A DNA stretch of 64,000 bases from Tritonibacter mobilis (lineage in GTDB: Bacteria; Pseudomonadota; Alphaproteobacteria; Rhodobacterales; Rhodobacteraceae): contig NZ_LNWY01000013.1 in the NCBI RefSeq assembly GCF_001681715.1, positions 1 through 64,000 on the forward strand, read 5' to 3'. Position 1 is the first letter of the stretch. Every line of letters starts with the position of its first letter. Below the pieces are notes generated by a model. That model was not told the DNA's origin and did not search any database. It saw only the letters and a program-made list of their open reading frames with translations. Both the position numbers and the translations under genes were made by a program. Below, one piece after another: positions 18,412 to 28,033 of the stretch.

Positions 18412-19542
18412 TCACAAGGGTTCGATATCGCCTTGGGCGCGCATGTCGTGGAAAGTCTTCTGCCAAGCGTCAAATGTGCCCGCTGCGATTGACTCTCGCA
18501 TGCCAGCCATGATGTCCTGAAAGTAATGCAGGTTGTGCCATGTCAGAAGCATGCCGGAGATCATCTCGTTCGACCGGAACACGTGGTGCAGATAGGCGCG
18601 CGAATAATTGCTGCATGCCGGGCAGCTGCAATTCTCATCCAAGGGACGCGGGTCGTCCTGATGGCGGGCGTTCTTGATATTGACCACGCCGTGACGGGTA
18701 AACGCCTGCCCCGTGCGACCAGAGCGCGAAGGCAGCACGCAATCCATCATGTCGATACCACGGGCCACCGCGCCGACGATATCGTCGGGCTTGCCGACGC
18801 CCATCAGGTAGCGCGGCTTGTCCACGGGCAGCATGTCGGGCGCATAGTCCAGACAGCCAAACATCGCCTCTTGTCCTTCGCCCACCGCAAGGCCGCCAAC
18901 GGCGTAGCCGTCAAAGCCGATCTTGGTGAGAGCTTCGGCGCTTTCTTCGCGGAAGTCTTTTTCCAGCCCACCCTGCTGGATGCCAAAGAGCGCATGGCCC
19001 GGCCGATCACCAAAGGCCTCGCGCGAGCGTTCCGCCCACCGCATCGACAGGCGCATGCTCTCGGCGATGCGATCCCGGTCGGCAGGCAGCGCGGGGCATT
19101 CGTCAAAACACATCACAATGTCAGAGCCCAAGAGCGCCTGAATTTCCATCGAGCGTTCCGGCGTCAACTCGTGACGCGAGCCGTCGATGTGGGATTTGAA
19201 GGTCACGCCCTTTTCGGTGAGCTTGCGCAGCCCCGCCAGCGACATCACCTGAAAACCGCCACTGTCGGTCAGGATCGGCCGGTCCCAGTTCATAAATTTA
19301 TGCAAGCCCCCCAAGCGGTCGATCCGCTCGGCGGTGGGGCGCAGCATCAGGTGGTACGTATTGCCCAACAGAATATCCGCACCGGTCGCACGCACGCTTT
19401 CGGGCATCATCGCCTTAACGGTGGCGGCGGTGCCGACGGGCATGAAGGCAGGGGTGCGGATGTCGCCGCGTGGTGTATGAATTACACCAGTGCGTGCCTT
19501 GCCGTCCGTTGCTGTCATTTCAAAGTTGAAAAGCTCTGCCAT
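18412..19542 (-). CDS. tgt: tRNA-guanine transglycosylase (queuine tRNA-ribosyltransferase)
   Basis: A 376-residue enzyme that swaps guanine-34 of Asp, Asn, His and Tyr tRNAs for the queuosine precursor preQ1. Substrate motif [12 protein letters not shown], the nucleophile region [11 protein letters not shown] and the zinc site CSCPAC...HH near the C-terminus are all present. The ATG at 19542 ([11 protein letters not shown]) has AGGA 8 bases upstream and is preferred over one nine codons earlier. It stands divergent from the RimB-RimK gene. Length matches the family. Confidence 0.97.
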   Translation of the reverse strand: MAELFNFEMTATDGKARTGVIHTPRGDIRTPAFMPVGTAATVKAMMPESVRATGADILLGNTYHLMLRPTAERIDRLGGLHKFMNWDRPILTDSGGFQVMSLAGLRKLTEKGVTFKSHIDGSRHELTPERSMEIQALLGSDIVMCFDECPALPADRDRIAESMRLSMRWAERSREAFGDRPGHALFGIQQGGLEKDFREESAEALTKIGFDGYAVGGLAVGEGQEAMFGCLDYAPDMLPVDKPRYLMGVGKPDDIVGAVARGIDMMDCVLPSRSGRTGQAFTRHGVVNIKNARHQDDPRPLDENCSCPACSNYSRAYLHHVFRSNEMISGMLLTWHNLHYFQDIMAGMRESIAAGTFDAWQKTFHDMRAQGDIEPL

Positions 19543-19612
19543 CTCATGTTCCTGCGTCAGTCTGCACACCGCGAGGGCGGTGATTCACCCCTAATGCCAA
19601 GGAGGCGTCCCT

Positions 19613-21028
19613 ATGTCCACAGATGACCCGAACCAGAACCTGCGTCTAGGTTGGGAGGAATGGGTCAGATTGCCCACACTTGGCCTGCCCGCGTTGCGTG
19701 CAAAGGTCGACACTGGCGCGCGGACCTCTGCCCTTCATGCGACTGACATTGAGACCTTCGGCCCCTCCAAGGCCCCCAAGGTCCGCTTTACCGTGCACCC
19801 GATTCCGGGGCGCGATGATCTGCTCATCCCCTGCTCTGCCGAGATCAAGGACCGCCGCGAGGTGACCTCCTCCAATGGGGATCGTGAACTGCGCTATGTG
19901 ATTGAAACCAATCTGGAAATCGGCGGGCAGATCTGGCCCGTGGAGATCACGCTGACCGACCGGCGCGGCATGGCGCTGCATATGCTGCTGGGACGGCAGG
20001 CGCTTACCGAGAACATCTCTGTGGTGCCGTCCGAGCGCTATTGCCAACCGGAGCTGGATTACTCCGTCTACACCACGCCTGCGATCCGCAAAAAGGCCCC
20101 GAACCGCGCGTTGCGGATTGCGGTGCTGAGCCGCGAGGACAATTATTCCACCCGCCGTCTGGTCGAAGAAGGCGAACGCCGTGGCCATTCGGTGGAGGTG
20201 ATCGACACGACGCGCTGCTATATGTCGATCAACGCGTTGGCACCGGAAATCCACTATGACGGCAAGCGTCTGCCCCGCTATGACGCGGTGATCCCGCGGA
20301 TCGGAGCCTCGATCACCCAGTATGGTACGGCGCTGTTGCGCCAGTTTGAGACCATCGGCACCTATTGCGTCAACGGCAGCGCGGGCATCACCGCCAGCCG
20401 CGACAAGCTGCACGCACATCAGATGCTGGCACGTCACAAGATCGGCATGCCCCCCACCGCCTTTGCCGCCTCGCCCAAGGACACCAACGCGCTGATTGAT
20501 ATTGTCGGTGGTGCGCCGCTCATTGTGAAGCTGCTTGAGAGCACACAAGGCAAAGGTGTGGTGCTGGCGGAAACCAAGAAGGCGGCGGAGTCGGTGATTA
20601 CGGCGTTTCGTGGCCTCAAGGCCAACTTCCTCGTGCAGCAATTCGTCAAAGAGGCCGCAGGCGTCGACATTCGCTGTTTTGTGGTGGGGTCCAAAGTGGT
20701 CGCAGCAATGAAGCGATCCGGTGCGGAGGGCGATTTCCGCTCCAACCTGCATCTGGGCGGCAGTGCGGTCTCGGTCCGCATCACCAAGGAAGAGCGCGCA
20801 ACCGCAATCCGCGCCGCGCGCTGCTTTGGCCTTGGGGTGGCGGGTGTCGATCTCTTGCGCTCGGAAACCGGGCCAAAGGTTCTGGAGGTGAACTCCTCGC
20901 CGGGTCTTGAGGGGATCGAGAAGACATCAAACAAAGACATCGCGGCCCTGATCCACGACGAGATCGAGACCAATGTGCGCCCCACGCCCCTACGCAGCCG
21001 CAAGGCGCTGGGCGACGCCGCCGAATAA
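19613..21028 (+). CDS. rimK: Fused RimB-like retropepsin and RimK-type ATP-grasp ligase
   Basis: A 471-residue two-domain protein. Residues about 14-150 match the ATP-dependent zinc protease/RimB retropepsin family, with the aspartyl motif D33-T34-G35 in [11 protein letters not shown] and the later MLLGRQAL. Residues about 165-460 form a RimK ATP-grasp domain: [40 protein letters not shown] and [12 protein letters not shown]. RimK adds glutamates to the C-terminus of ribosomal protein S6; RimB is a separate protein in Pseudomonas, as I recall. Here the two are one chain. An AAGGAGG site precedes the ATG. Whether the target is S6 is not shown. Confidence 0.93.
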   Translation: MSTDDPNQNLRLGWEEWVRLPTLGLPALRAKVDTGARTSALHATDIETFGPSKAPKVRFTVHPIPGRDDLLIPCSAEIKDRREVTSSNGDRELRYVIETNLEIGGQIWPVEITLTDRRGMALHMLLGRQALTENISVVPSERYCQPELDYSVYTTPAIRKKAPNRALRIAVLSREDNYSTRRLVEEGERRGHSVEVIDTTRCYMSINALAPEIHYDGKRLPRYDAVIPRIGASITQYGTALLRQFETIGTYCVNGSAGITASRDKLHAHQMLARHKIGMPPTAFAASPKDTNALIDIVGGAPLIVKLLESTQGKGVVLAETKKAAESVITAFRGLKANFLVQQFVKEAAGVDIRCFVVGSKVVAAMKRSGAEGDFRSNLHLGGSAVSVRITKEERATAIRAARCFGLGVAGVDLLRSETGPKVLEVNSSPGLEGIEKTSNKDIAALIHDEIETNVRPTPLRSRKALGDAAE

Positions 21029-21120
21029 CCCATGCGGTGAACGAAGACCCTTTCCCCTTGACGCTCCGGCGTTGAGGGGAAACTCTGCGCTCATTGTTGA
21101 TTTAGACCCGGATTTTTCCC

Positions 21121-22008
21121 ATGACAGAACAAGATATCATCGACGCCCTCTCTGGTGGGCTGCTCTATATCGTTGCCGCCCTCTTTGTGATCATCGTGAT
21201 CTTCAAAGGGGTCCGCATCGTACCCCAATCGGAAAAATTCGTGGTTGAGCGCTTTGGCCGCCTGAAATCCGTGCTTGGGCCGGGCATCAACTTTATCGTG
21301 CCATTTCTGGATGTTGTACGCCACAAAGTCTCCATTCTGGAGCGTCAGCTGCCCAACGCCAGCCAAGACGCGATCACCCGCGACAACGTGCTGGTGGAGA
21401 TCGACACCTCGGTGTTTTACCGCATTCTGGAACCGGAAAAGACCGTCTACCGCATCCGCGATGTGGACGGAGCGATTTCGACCACCGTGGCCGGGATCGT
21501 GCGCGCCGAGATCGGCAAGATGGATCTCGACGAGGTGCAATCCAACCGCTCGCAGCTGATCGGTGAGATCAAGAAAAGCGTGGAGAGCGCGGTGGATGAC
21601 TGGGGCATCGAGGTGACGCGCGCGGAGATCCTCGACGTGAACCTCGACCAAGCCACCCGCGATGCGATGTTGCAGCAGCTCAATGCCGAACGCGCCCGCC
21701 GCGCGCAGGTGACCGAAGCCGAAGGCAAGAAACGCGCGGTCGAACTGGCCGCCGATGCTGAGCTTTATGCAGCAGAGCAAACCGCAAAAGCGCGCCGTAT
21801 TCAGGCCGAGGCCGAAGCCTTTGCCACCGAAGTCGTGGCCAAGGCGATTGCCGAGAACGGTCTGGCCGCAGCGCAGTATCAGGTGGCGCTCAAACAGGTC
21901 GAAGCCCTCAACGCGCTGGGCAATGGCGATGGCAAACAGACCATTATCGTGCCAGCACAAGCCATTGAGGCCTTTGGCGATGCCTTCAAAATGCTGAAGG
22001 CGAAGTGA
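21121..22008 (+). CDS. SPFH/Band 7 (stomatin-like, QmcA type) membrane protein
   Basis: A 295-residue protein with one N-terminal membrane helix (about residues 13-32), the stomatin core FVVERFGRLKSVLGPGINF, a DNVLVEIDTSVFYRI segment, then a long coiled coil rich in Ala and Glu (ARRAQVTEAEGKKRAVELAA). Such proteins form large rings in membrane microdomains and regulate proteases. It overlaps the NfeD gene by 4 bases (ATGA type), the usual stomatin-NfeD pair. Length matches QmcA. Confidence 0.94.
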   Translation: MTEQDIIDALSGGLLYIVAALFVIIVIFKGVRIVPQSEKFVVERFGRLKSVLGPGINFIVPFLDVVRHKVSILERQLPNASQDAITRDNVLVEIDTSVFYRILEPEKTVYRIRDVDGAISTTVAGIVRAEIGKMDLDEVQSNRSQLIGEIKKSVESAVDDWGIEVTRAEILDVNLDQATRDAMLQQLNAERARRAQVTEAEGKKRAVELAADAELYAAEQTAKARRIQAEAEAFATEVVAKAIAENGLAAAQYQVALKQVEALNALGNGDGKQTIIVPAQAIEAFGDAFKMLKAK

Positions 22009-22280
22009 TGGGCGCGCTCTGGTCACTGTGGTGGGTCTGGGGCGTGATTGCCCTAGGCCTTGCTATCATTGAGATCCTGCTGCCGGGGTTTGTCTTTCTT
22101 GGCTTTGCCATTGGTGCGGCAGCGGTTGCGGTGATCCTGCTGACACCATTGAGCCTCACTTTACCGGTGCTTTTGCTGGTCTTTGCGGTGCTGTCACTGG
22201 CAGCATGGCTGATCCTCAGACGCGTCTTTGCCCTGCCCAAGGGTCAGGTGAAGACCTTCGACACCGATATCAACGATTGA
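22005..22280 (+). CDS. Short NfeD family membrane protein
   Basis: A 91-residue protein with three hydrophobic segments (about 5-22, 27-45, 52-72) and a short tail LPKGQVKTFDTDIND. It is the partner of the upstream SPFH protein and overlaps it by 4 bases. Many NfeD proteins carry an additional C-terminal OB-fold; here the chain ends just where that would start. A strong terminator follows. Confidence 0.85.
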   Translation: MMGALWSLWWVWGVIALGLAIIEILLPGFVFLGFAIGAAAVAVILLTPLSLTLPVLLLVFAVLSLAAWLILRRVFALPKGQVKTFDTDIND

Positions 22281-22290
22281 GCAACACATG

Positions 22291-22318
22291 AGCGCCGAGG
22301 GAACGCCTCGGCGCTTTT
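22291..22318 (+). terminator. Terminator of SPFH-NfeD operon
   Basis: A perfect 10-bp stem AGCGCCGAGG/CCTCGGCGCT with loop GAACG, followed by TTTTG. Confidence 0.88.
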
Positions 22319-22431
22319 GCCTTTCCGGCTGCCAGCGGGAAGTGAGATCTGGTCGTTGAAAACGCCACGCTCTCTGGACCCGGCGCGCTCGTTTCCCTAT
22401 ATAAAACCTCAGATAACTGACCGAGGCTTGA

Positions 22432-22794
22432 ATGACCGACGCATCCGAACCGCTTGAAGGCACCCCGCTGATTGCGCCCTCCTCCGTGTCCCACTCGCTC
22501 TATGAGCCGGTGGTTGATGCCTGCCGTACCGTCTTTGACCCGGAAATCCCGGTCAACATCTATGATCTTGGCCTGATCTACACGGTTGATATCACTGATG
22601 AAAACGATGTGAAAATCATCATGACCCTAACCGCGCCCGGCTGCCCCGTCGCAGGCGACATGCCCGGCTGGATTGTTGATGCGGTTTCCCCCGTGCCCGG
22701 CGTCAAAAGCGTCGATGTGGAACTCACATGGGAGCCACCCTGGGGCATGGACATGATGTCGGATGAAGCCCGGCTGGAACTCGGGTTCATGTAA
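22432..22794 (+). CDS. sufT: SufT-type Fe-S assembly protein (DUF59/MIP18)
   Basis: A 120-residue protein with all MIP18 hallmarks: DPEIPVNIYDLGLIY, LTAPGCPVAGDM with the conserved Cys, and the end WEPPWGMDMMSDEARLELG. SufT helps mature Fe-S proteins when demand is high. The next gene is an A-type carrier, so the pair forms an Fe-S unit separate from any full suf operon in this window. Confidence 0.92.
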   Translation: MTDASEPLEGTPLIAPSSVSHSLYEPVVDACRTVFDPEIPVNIYDLGLIYTVDITDENDVKIIMTLTAPGCPVAGDMPGWIVDAVSPVPGVKSVDVELTWEPPWGMDMMSDEARLELGFM

Positions 22795-22919
22795 TCGAAA
22801 CCCTGCGGTCGAAGTATCGTGATCGCAGGCCAGTCGGCCCCACCCTGTTGTCAGCCGCCCCTTGATGGGCCGCAGCGGACCCCTTAGGTTACAGGGTAAC
22901 ACATAACGGAGCCTTCCTC

Positions 22920-23273
22920 ATGTTCGCCATTCCCGGCAAGCAAGCTGTCACCATGACCCCCCGCGCCGCCGCGCAGATCTCCAAGCTGATGGAGAAGGCG
23001 GGCCATGCCGGTCTGCGCATCGGCATCAAAAAAGGCGGCTGTGCGGGCATGGAATACACCATGGAATATGTCGATGCCGCCGATCCCAACGATGAGGTGG
23101 TGGAACAGGACGGCGCGCGGGTGCTGATTGCGCCGATGGCGCAGATGTTCCTGTTTGGCACCGAGATCGACTATGAGACCACGCTGTTGGAGTCGAGCTT
23201 TAAGTTCAACAACCCCAACGTCGCTGAGGCCTGCGGTTGCGGTGAATCGATCAGCTTTAAGGTCGGCGAGTAA
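22920..23273 (+). CDS. A-type Fe-S cluster carrier (HesB/IscA/SufA family)
   Basis: A 117-residue protein with the three conserved cysteines: one in KKGGCAGMEY and two in EACGCGESISF near the C-terminus. These carriers accept a cluster from the scaffold and deliver it to target enzymes. It lies 125 bases after sufT and ends with a terminator at 23303. SufA, IscA and ErpA cannot be separated on the motifs alone. Confidence 0.93.
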   Translation: MFAIPGKQAVTMTPRAAAQISKLMEKAGHAGLRIGIKKGGCAGMEYTMEYVDAADPNDEVVEQDGARVLIAPMAQMFLFGTEIDYETTLLESSFKFNNPNVAEACGCGESISFKVGE

Positions 23274-23302
23274 CCCCCGAACAGCACTCATATTCCGTAT
23301 CA

Positions 23303-23330
23303 AAAGGGTGGCCATGCGCCGCCCTTTTTT
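23303..23330 (+). terminator. Terminator of A-type carrier gene
   Basis: A stem AAAGGGTGGC/GCCGCCCTTT (one G-T pair) with a 5-base loop and a T run, 30 bases after the stop. Confidence 0.85.
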
Positions 23331-23419
23331 GATGGGGGGTGCAGCGATGATTGCCCGCCTCGCGCCTCGGTGCTACCACCAATGACAACAGTATTATGCA
23401 ACAAGATATGGGGGGCGAC

Positions 23420-24160
23420 ATGGCGCGCAAACTCGCGGCAGGCAATTGGAAGATGAACGGCACCGGCGACAGCCTCGCAGAGCTGGAAGCGCTCGCCAAG
23501 GGGGATCTGCCCAAAGGCGTGGACGTGTTGATCTGCCCCCCCGCCACGCTGATCTCCCGCGCGGCAGAACGTGCGGACAAGATCGCTATCGGCGGGCAGG
23601 ATTGCCACGCGGCCGCATCCGGCGCGCATACCGGGGACCTGAGCGCCGAGATGCTGCGCGATGCGGGGGCGTCTTATGTGATCCTCGGCCATTCCGAACG
23701 CCGCGCCGATCATGGCGAGAGCGACGAAATGGTGCGCGCCAAGACCGACGCCGCCCATGGTGCCAATCTGGTCGCCGTGGTCTGCATCGGTGAAACCCTG
23801 GAAGAACGCGAGGCAGGCTCCACCCTGCAGGTGGTGGGCATGCAGCTGGCAGGCTCCCTGCCCGATGGTGTCACCGCACAAAACACTGTTGTCGCCTATG
23901 AGCCGGTCTGGGCCATTGGCACCGGCAAGGTCCCCACGCTGGAGCAGATCGCAGAGGTGCATAACGCCTTGCGCGACGCCTTGGTGCAGCGCTTTGGCAA
24001 TGCGGGCGCGGATGTGCCGCTTTTGTATGGCGGATCGGTGAAACCCGGCAATGCGGCAGAGATTTTTGCCGTCTCAAACGTCGACGGCGCGTTGGTGGGC
24101 GGGGCCAGCCTGAAGTCCGCTGATTTTGCACCGATCATTGCGGCGCTGGCGGCCAGCTAA
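23420..24160 (+). CDS. tpiA: Triosephosphate isomerase
   Basis: A 246-residue glycolytic/gluconeogenic enzyme that interconverts dihydroxyacetone phosphate and glyceraldehyde 3-phosphate. Catalytic residues are in NWKMNG (Lys), ILGHSERR (His) and [12 protein letters not shown] (Glu). The frame is open further upstream; the ATG at 23420 ([14 protein letters not shown]) gives the family's usual N-terminus and has a G-rich ribosome binding site. Single-gene unit. Confidence 0.97.
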   Translation: MARKLAAGNWKMNGTGDSLAELEALAKGDLPKGVDVLICPPATLISRAAERADKIAIGGQDCHAAASGAHTGDLSAEMLRDAGASYVILGHSERRADHGESDEMVRAKTDAAHGANLVAVVCIGETLEEREAGSTLQVVGMQLAGSLPDGVTAQNTVVAYEPVWAIGTGKVPTLEQIAEVHNALRDALVQRFGNAGADVPLLYGGSVKPGNAAEIFAVSNVDGALVGGASLKSADFAPIIAALAAS

Positions 24161-24249
24161 GCGCTCATATTTCCGCAAAATTATCGCAAACGGAGCCCTC
24201 GGGCTTTGTTTACGATACTGCCTAACCTTTTATTTTCAAAGAGAAACCT

Positions 24250-24615
24250 GTGAACATTATTGCCCACGTTGAAATTCCTGTACGCGATCTCGCGCGCGCC
24301 ATGACATTTTACAGCACCGTATTTGAAATCACATTTTCCGATATCACCAGCATCCACGGCAACCGTATGGCCTTCTTTCCCTTCACCGAAGGACAAGACG
24401 GGGCCAGCGGAGCCTTGGCAGAAGGAGAGATCTACGTGCCCACACATCAGGGCGCGTTGCTGTATCTCAGCGTGAACGACATCGACGCGGTGCTGCAACG
24501 CGCAACAAACCTTGGCCAGCAGATCCTGCTTCCAAAGACCGCTTTGGACGATGGTGGGTTTGTTGCGGAAATCGAAGACAGCGAAGGCAACCGCATCGCA
24601 GTTCAGATGCTTTAA
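24250..24615 (+). CDS. VOC (glyoxalase/bleomycin-resistance fold) protein
   Basis: A 121-residue protein beginning at GTG. The VOC pattern is seen: IIAHVEIPVRDLARAMTFY at the start, YLSVNDIDAVLQRA in the middle and FVAEIEDSEGNRIAVQM at the end. The family includes glyoxalases, dioxygenases and resistance proteins; which one cannot be told. It is convergent with rnj, with a repeat copy between them. Confidence 0.82.
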   Translation: MNIIAHVEIPVRDLARAMTFYSTVFEITFSDITSIHGNRMAFFPFTEGQDGASGALAEGEIYVPTHQGALLYLSVNDIDAVLQRATNLGQQILLPKTALDDGGFVAEIEDSEGNRIAVQML

Positions 24616-24665
24616 CGACCCATGGAACGAACGAAGGGAGAGGACAGAGCGCCTCCCCCTTCATC

Positions 24666-24726
24666 TTTTCAAAAATACCTCGGGAGTGAAGTGACCCGAA
24701 GGGACACGAGGGGGCAGCGCCCCCTC
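24666..24726 (+). repeat. Intergenic repeat, copy 3
   Basis: TTTTCAAAAATACCTCGGGAGTGAA is followed by an 8-bp hairpin GAGGGGGC-AGC-GCCCCCTC (24708-24726). It has the same order of parts as the other copies and lies between two convergent genes, where it may terminate both. Confidence 0.65.
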
Positions 24727-24734
24727 CTGCGCGA

Positions 24735-26402
24735 TCAGCGCATACGGCTGACGACAACCGTCACTTCGGGCTTCTTGCCGATCTCGGACTGGGCGGTCTG
24801 ACGCGCGATGCGCTTCAGTTCCTGTTCCAGCTTATCGTCATCCTTCAGCGTTTTCTTGCCCGCGCGCATCAGGAACTGGTTCAGATCCTCTTCCATGACC
24901 TCGGCCAGCGCGGCGTTGGACTGACCGGTCTCGGCAAGACCCTTGAGGTCGACCCAGGGTTCGCCCAGCGGTTCGTCCTCTTCGTCGAGGATGGCCGTGA
25001 CCACCACATGACCGTTAAGCGCCATACGAATACGGTCGCGCACGATGCCATCCATGGCGCCAATCTTGACTGAGCCATCCAGATAGGTACGGCCGGTGTC
25101 GATATAGTCGGCCACCTTGGGCGTATCGCCCGTGAGGTCGATCATCATGCCGTTGACGGCAATGGCGGAGGCGATGCCCTTGTCCTCGCCGAGGCGCGCA
25201 TGCTGGCGCAGGTGGCGGTGTTCGCCGTGCATCGGGATCAGGATCTTGGGCTTCACGATGTCATGCATCTGCTCAAGGTCGGGGCGGTTGGCGTGACCAG
25301 ACACGTGATAGAGACCGGAGCTGTCATCCACCACATCAACGCCCTTCTCGGAAAACTGGTTGATGATCCAGATCACGCCTTTTTCATTGCCGGGAATGGT
25401 CTTGGAGGAGAACAGGAACAGATCGCCCTCCTTGAGCTCCATGCCGCGATACTTGCCACGGGCCAGCTGTGCAGTAGCAGCCCGGCGTTCGCCCTGCGAT
25501 CCGGTGGTGATCAGCATCAGGTTTTCGCGCGGAATATCAGCCGCTTCCTCGGGTTGAACCACTTTGGGAAAATCGCTCAGCACCCCGGTTTCGATCGAGG
25601 CTTCGATCATCCGGCGCATGGCACGGCCCAACAGCACAATAGAGCGCCCTGCCCGTTCGCCCGCCTGCGCCAGTGTTTTGACGCGCGCAACGTTGGAGGC
25701 AAAGGTGGTCGCGGCCACCATGCCGGAGGCCTCAGAGATGAGTTTGGTGATGTTGTCGCCCAGATCGCTCTCGGAGCGGCCCGCATGCGGTGAGAACACA
25801 TTGGTGGAATCGCACACCAGCGCCTGCACGCCATCCTTGGAAATCTCGGCCCAGAGGTCGGGATCAAAGGCCTCGCCCACGATGGGGTTGGCGTCCAGTT
25901 TGAAATCGCCGGTATGGATCACCCGGCCTGCGGGGCTGTCGATCACCAGACCACCCGATTCCGGGATCGAGTGCGAAATGGGCACCGCACCGATGGTGAA
26001 GGGGCCGAGCTTGGTCACTTCGGGCCAAGGCGAGATCGTCACCACGGCGTCGGGGTCATGGCCCTGCTCTTCCATCTTGCGACGGGCGATATTGGCGGTA
26101 AAGGCGCGCGCATAGACCGGCACATTGAGGCGGCTATAGAGATGCGCCACCGCGCCGATGTGGTCCTCGTGGGCGTGGGTGATGAAAATCCCCTCCAGCT
26201 GATCGGCGCGTTCCGCCAGCCAACTGATGTCGGGCATGATCAAATCCACGCCGGGGGTGGTGTCCATGTCGGGAAAGGCCACGCCCAGATCAACCAGGAT
26301 CAGGCGTTCCTTGCCCGGCGCGCCATAGCCATAGACGTAGGCGTTCATGCCGATTTCACCTGCCCCGCCGAGGGGCAAATAGATTAAACGTTCACTGCTC
26401 AT
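24735..26402 (-). CDS. rnj: Ribonuclease J
   Basis: A 555-residue metallo-beta-lactamase/beta-CASP ribonuclease with endonuclease and 5'-3' exonuclease activity in mRNA and rRNA maturation. The metal motif THAHEDHIGA is near residues 78-87, and later motifs HTGDFKLD, CDSTN and VSGHANRPDL follow. The C-terminal domain is normal. Its start overlaps the coaX stop by 4 bases. Length fits the alphaproteobacterial enzyme. Confidence 0.96.
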   Translation of the reverse strand: MSSERLIYLPLGGAGEIGMNAYVYGYGAPGKERLILVDLGVAFPDMDTTPGVDLIMPDISWLAERADQLEGIFITHAHEDHIGAVAHLYSRLNVPVYARAFTANIARRKMEEQGHDPDAVVTISPWPEVTKLGPFTIGAVPISHSIPESGGLVIDSPAGRVIHTGDFKLDANPIVGEAFDPDLWAEISKDGVQALVCDSTNVFSPHAGRSESDLGDNITKLISEASGMVAATTFASNVARVKTLAQAGERAGRSIVLLGRAMRRMIEASIETGVLSDFPKVVQPEEAADIPRENLMLITTGSQGERRAATAQLARGKYRGMELKEGDLFLFSSKTIPGNEKGVIWIINQFSEKGVDVVDDSSGLYHVSGHANRPDLEQMHDIVKPKILIPMHGEHRHLRQHARLGEDKGIASAIAVNGMMIDLTGDTPKVADYIDTGRTYLDGSVKIGAMDGIVRDRIRMALNGHVVVTAILDEEDEPLGEPWVDLKGLAETGQSNAALAEVMEEDLNQFLMRAGKKTLKDDDKLEQELKRIARQTAQSEIGKKPEVTVVVSRMR

Positions 26403-27181
26403 GCGTGAGTACCGATATCCTTATTATGTTCGTGGATGCGCCGCAGACCTTGCATGGTCAGGTCATCCTCGTATGCGTCAAATAGATCTGCTGTCTGCTG
26501 GAAGAGCGGCGCCAGCCCGCCGGTTGATATGACTTTCATCGGCACGCCGGATTCGGCCTTGATGCGATCGCAGATCTCGCGCACGAGGCCGACATAGCCC
26601 CAGAACACGCCGGATTGCATACAGGCGACCGTGTTGGTGCCGATGACATTTTGTGGTTTCGAGATGTCGACATGGGGCAGCGCGGCGGCGGCATGGTGCA
26701 GCGCCTCAAGGCTGAGGTTTACCCCCGGCGCGATGACACCGCCCACATAGGCGCCGTCCTTGGCCACCACGTCGAATGTGGTTGCGGTTCCAAAATCAAC
26801 GACGATCAGATCGCCGCCGTATTTGTGATAGCCGGCGACCGTATTGACCAAACGGTCCGGGCCAACGGTGGTGCCTTCGTCGACGCGCACATCCACCGGG
26901 AGCGCGCATTCAGGTTTGCCCACCACCAGCGGGCGGGTCTTGAAATAGCGGTCCGACAGCACGCGCAGGTTGAAAACCACGCGCGGCACGGTTGAGGAAA
27001 TGATGACATCGGTGATCTGCGCCTTGATGCCTTGCAGGGTCATCAGGGTGGAAAGCCAGACGTAATACTGATCTGCGGTGCGCTGCCATTCGGTCGAGGT
27101 GCGCCAATGGCCAATCATCTGATCGCCATCCCAGAGTGCAAAGACAGTGTTGGTGTTGCCGCAATCAACCGCGAGAAGCAT
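26399..27181 (-). CDS. coaX: Type III pantothenate kinase
   Basis: A 260-residue kinase that phosphorylates pantothenate in the first step of CoA synthesis. The ASKHA phosphate motif DCGNTNTVFALWDGD is at the N-terminus; VDFGTATTFDV and GGVIAPGVNLSLEAL follow. It sits between birA and rnj in one - strand unit (14 bases after birA, 4-base overlap with rnj). Confidence 0.96.
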   Translation of the reverse strand: MLLAVDCGNTNTVFALWDGDQMIGHWRTSTEWQRTADQYYVWLSTLMTLQGIKAQITDVIISSTVPRVVFNLRVLSDRYFKTRPLVVGKPECALPVDVRVDEGTTVGPDRLVNTVAGYHKYGGDLIVVDFGTATTFDVVAKDGAYVGGVIAPGVNLSLEALHHAAAALPHVDISKPQNVIGTNTVACMQSGVFWGYVGLVREICDRIKAESGVPMKVISTGGLAPLFQQTADLFDAYEDDLTMQGLRRIHEHNKDIGTHA

Positions 27182-27195
27182 GTGCCCCGCCTCCG

Positions 27196-27945
27196 TCAGA
27201 AAAAGATATCCGCGGCGGGGATGGTGACTTTCCCCTTTGCGGTCTTGAGAACGAGGTTGCCCGCGTCGTCGATGGTTTCAAAGGTGCCCGAGGTTTCCTC
27301 GCGCGCGGTGCGGGCGGTGATCACCTCACCCAACTTGGCCGCCCGTGACAGCCACAGCTCGCGGATGGGCGCAAAGCCGTAGGTGGTGAACTGGTCCTCA
27401 TGACGGGCAAATGCAAGGGCAAGCGCCGACAGAAACGTCTCCGGGTCAACGCGCACGCCGGTTTCCGACTGTAGCGACACCGGCCACACTGCGCCGGGTT
27501 CCAGCCATTCCTTCATCGGGGTTTCGGCCAGATTGACGCCAATCCCGATAGAAAGATGATCGACACCGGATTTGACGCCCGCGCTTTCAAGGAGGATGCC
27601 TGCAAGCTTGCCGCCATTGAGCAGCACATCATTGGGCCACTTGAGCGCAAGTCCGCTGGTGCGGCCGGTTACGGTCTCTACGGCGTCATAGAGCGCAAGT
27701 GCGGCGATAAAGCTGCGCAGGGCGATCTGGTCGGGCGTGCCCTTGGGGCGATAGACCAGCGTGCCTGCAAAGTTGCCCTTGGGATCGGTCCACGCGCGTC
27801 CGCGTCGTCCGCGGCCTTTGGTCTGGCGCAGGGCGAGTATCCACTCCGGCCCGGTAAGGCTGGGCGCAAGGCGGGCGGCCTCGTCTAAGGTGCTGTCGAC
27901 TTCTGCCAGCACACGGCGCCCGTATCCGATAGGCCAATCTGTCAT
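27196..27945 (-). CDS. birA: Biotin-[acetyl-CoA-carboxylase] ligase
   Basis: A 249-residue ligase that attaches biotin to carrier proteins. The ATP/biotin loop RQTKGRGRRGRAW and ALKWPNDVLLNGGKLAGIL are present. No N-terminal winged helix is seen, so it is the single-function type without repressor activity. The ATG at 27945 (MTDWPIGYG) has AAAGGGG upstream; a start 12 codons earlier would overlap the nuo terminator and is rejected. It lies downstream of nuoN, as in other alphaproteobacterial nuo clusters (recalled for Paracoccus). A client in this window is MccA. Confidence 0.95.
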   Translation of the reverse strand: MTDWPIGYGRRVLAEVDSTLDEAARLAPSLTGPEWILALRQTKGRGRRGRAWTDPKGNFAGTLVYRPKGTPDQIALRSFIAALALYDAVETVTGRTSGLALKWPNDVLLNGGKLAGILLESAGVKSGVDHLSIGIGVNLAETPMKEWLEPGAVWPVSLQSETGVRVDPETFLSALALAFARHEDQFTTYGFAPIRELWLSRAAKLGEVITARTAREETSGTFETIDDAGNLVLKTAKGKVTIPAADIFF

Positions 27946-27979
27946 GCGCGCCCCTTTAGCACCCGGTTTGACAAAAGGC

Positions 27980-28011
27980 AAAAGGCCCGGTCGCTCCGGA
28001 CCGGGCCTTTT
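27980..28011 (-). terminator. Terminator of the nuo operon
   Basis: A stem AAAAGGCCCGGTC/GACCGGGCCTTTT with a 6-base loop, followed on - by GCCTTTTGTC. It lies between nuoN and birA. Confidence 0.88.
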
Positions 28012-28033
28012 GACGAATTATTGCCTGCACTCA

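Noticed and set aside
27946-27981. Longer BirA start twelve codons upstream
   Set aside because: It would run into the terminator hairpin of nuo and lacks a ribosome binding site; the later ATG has one.
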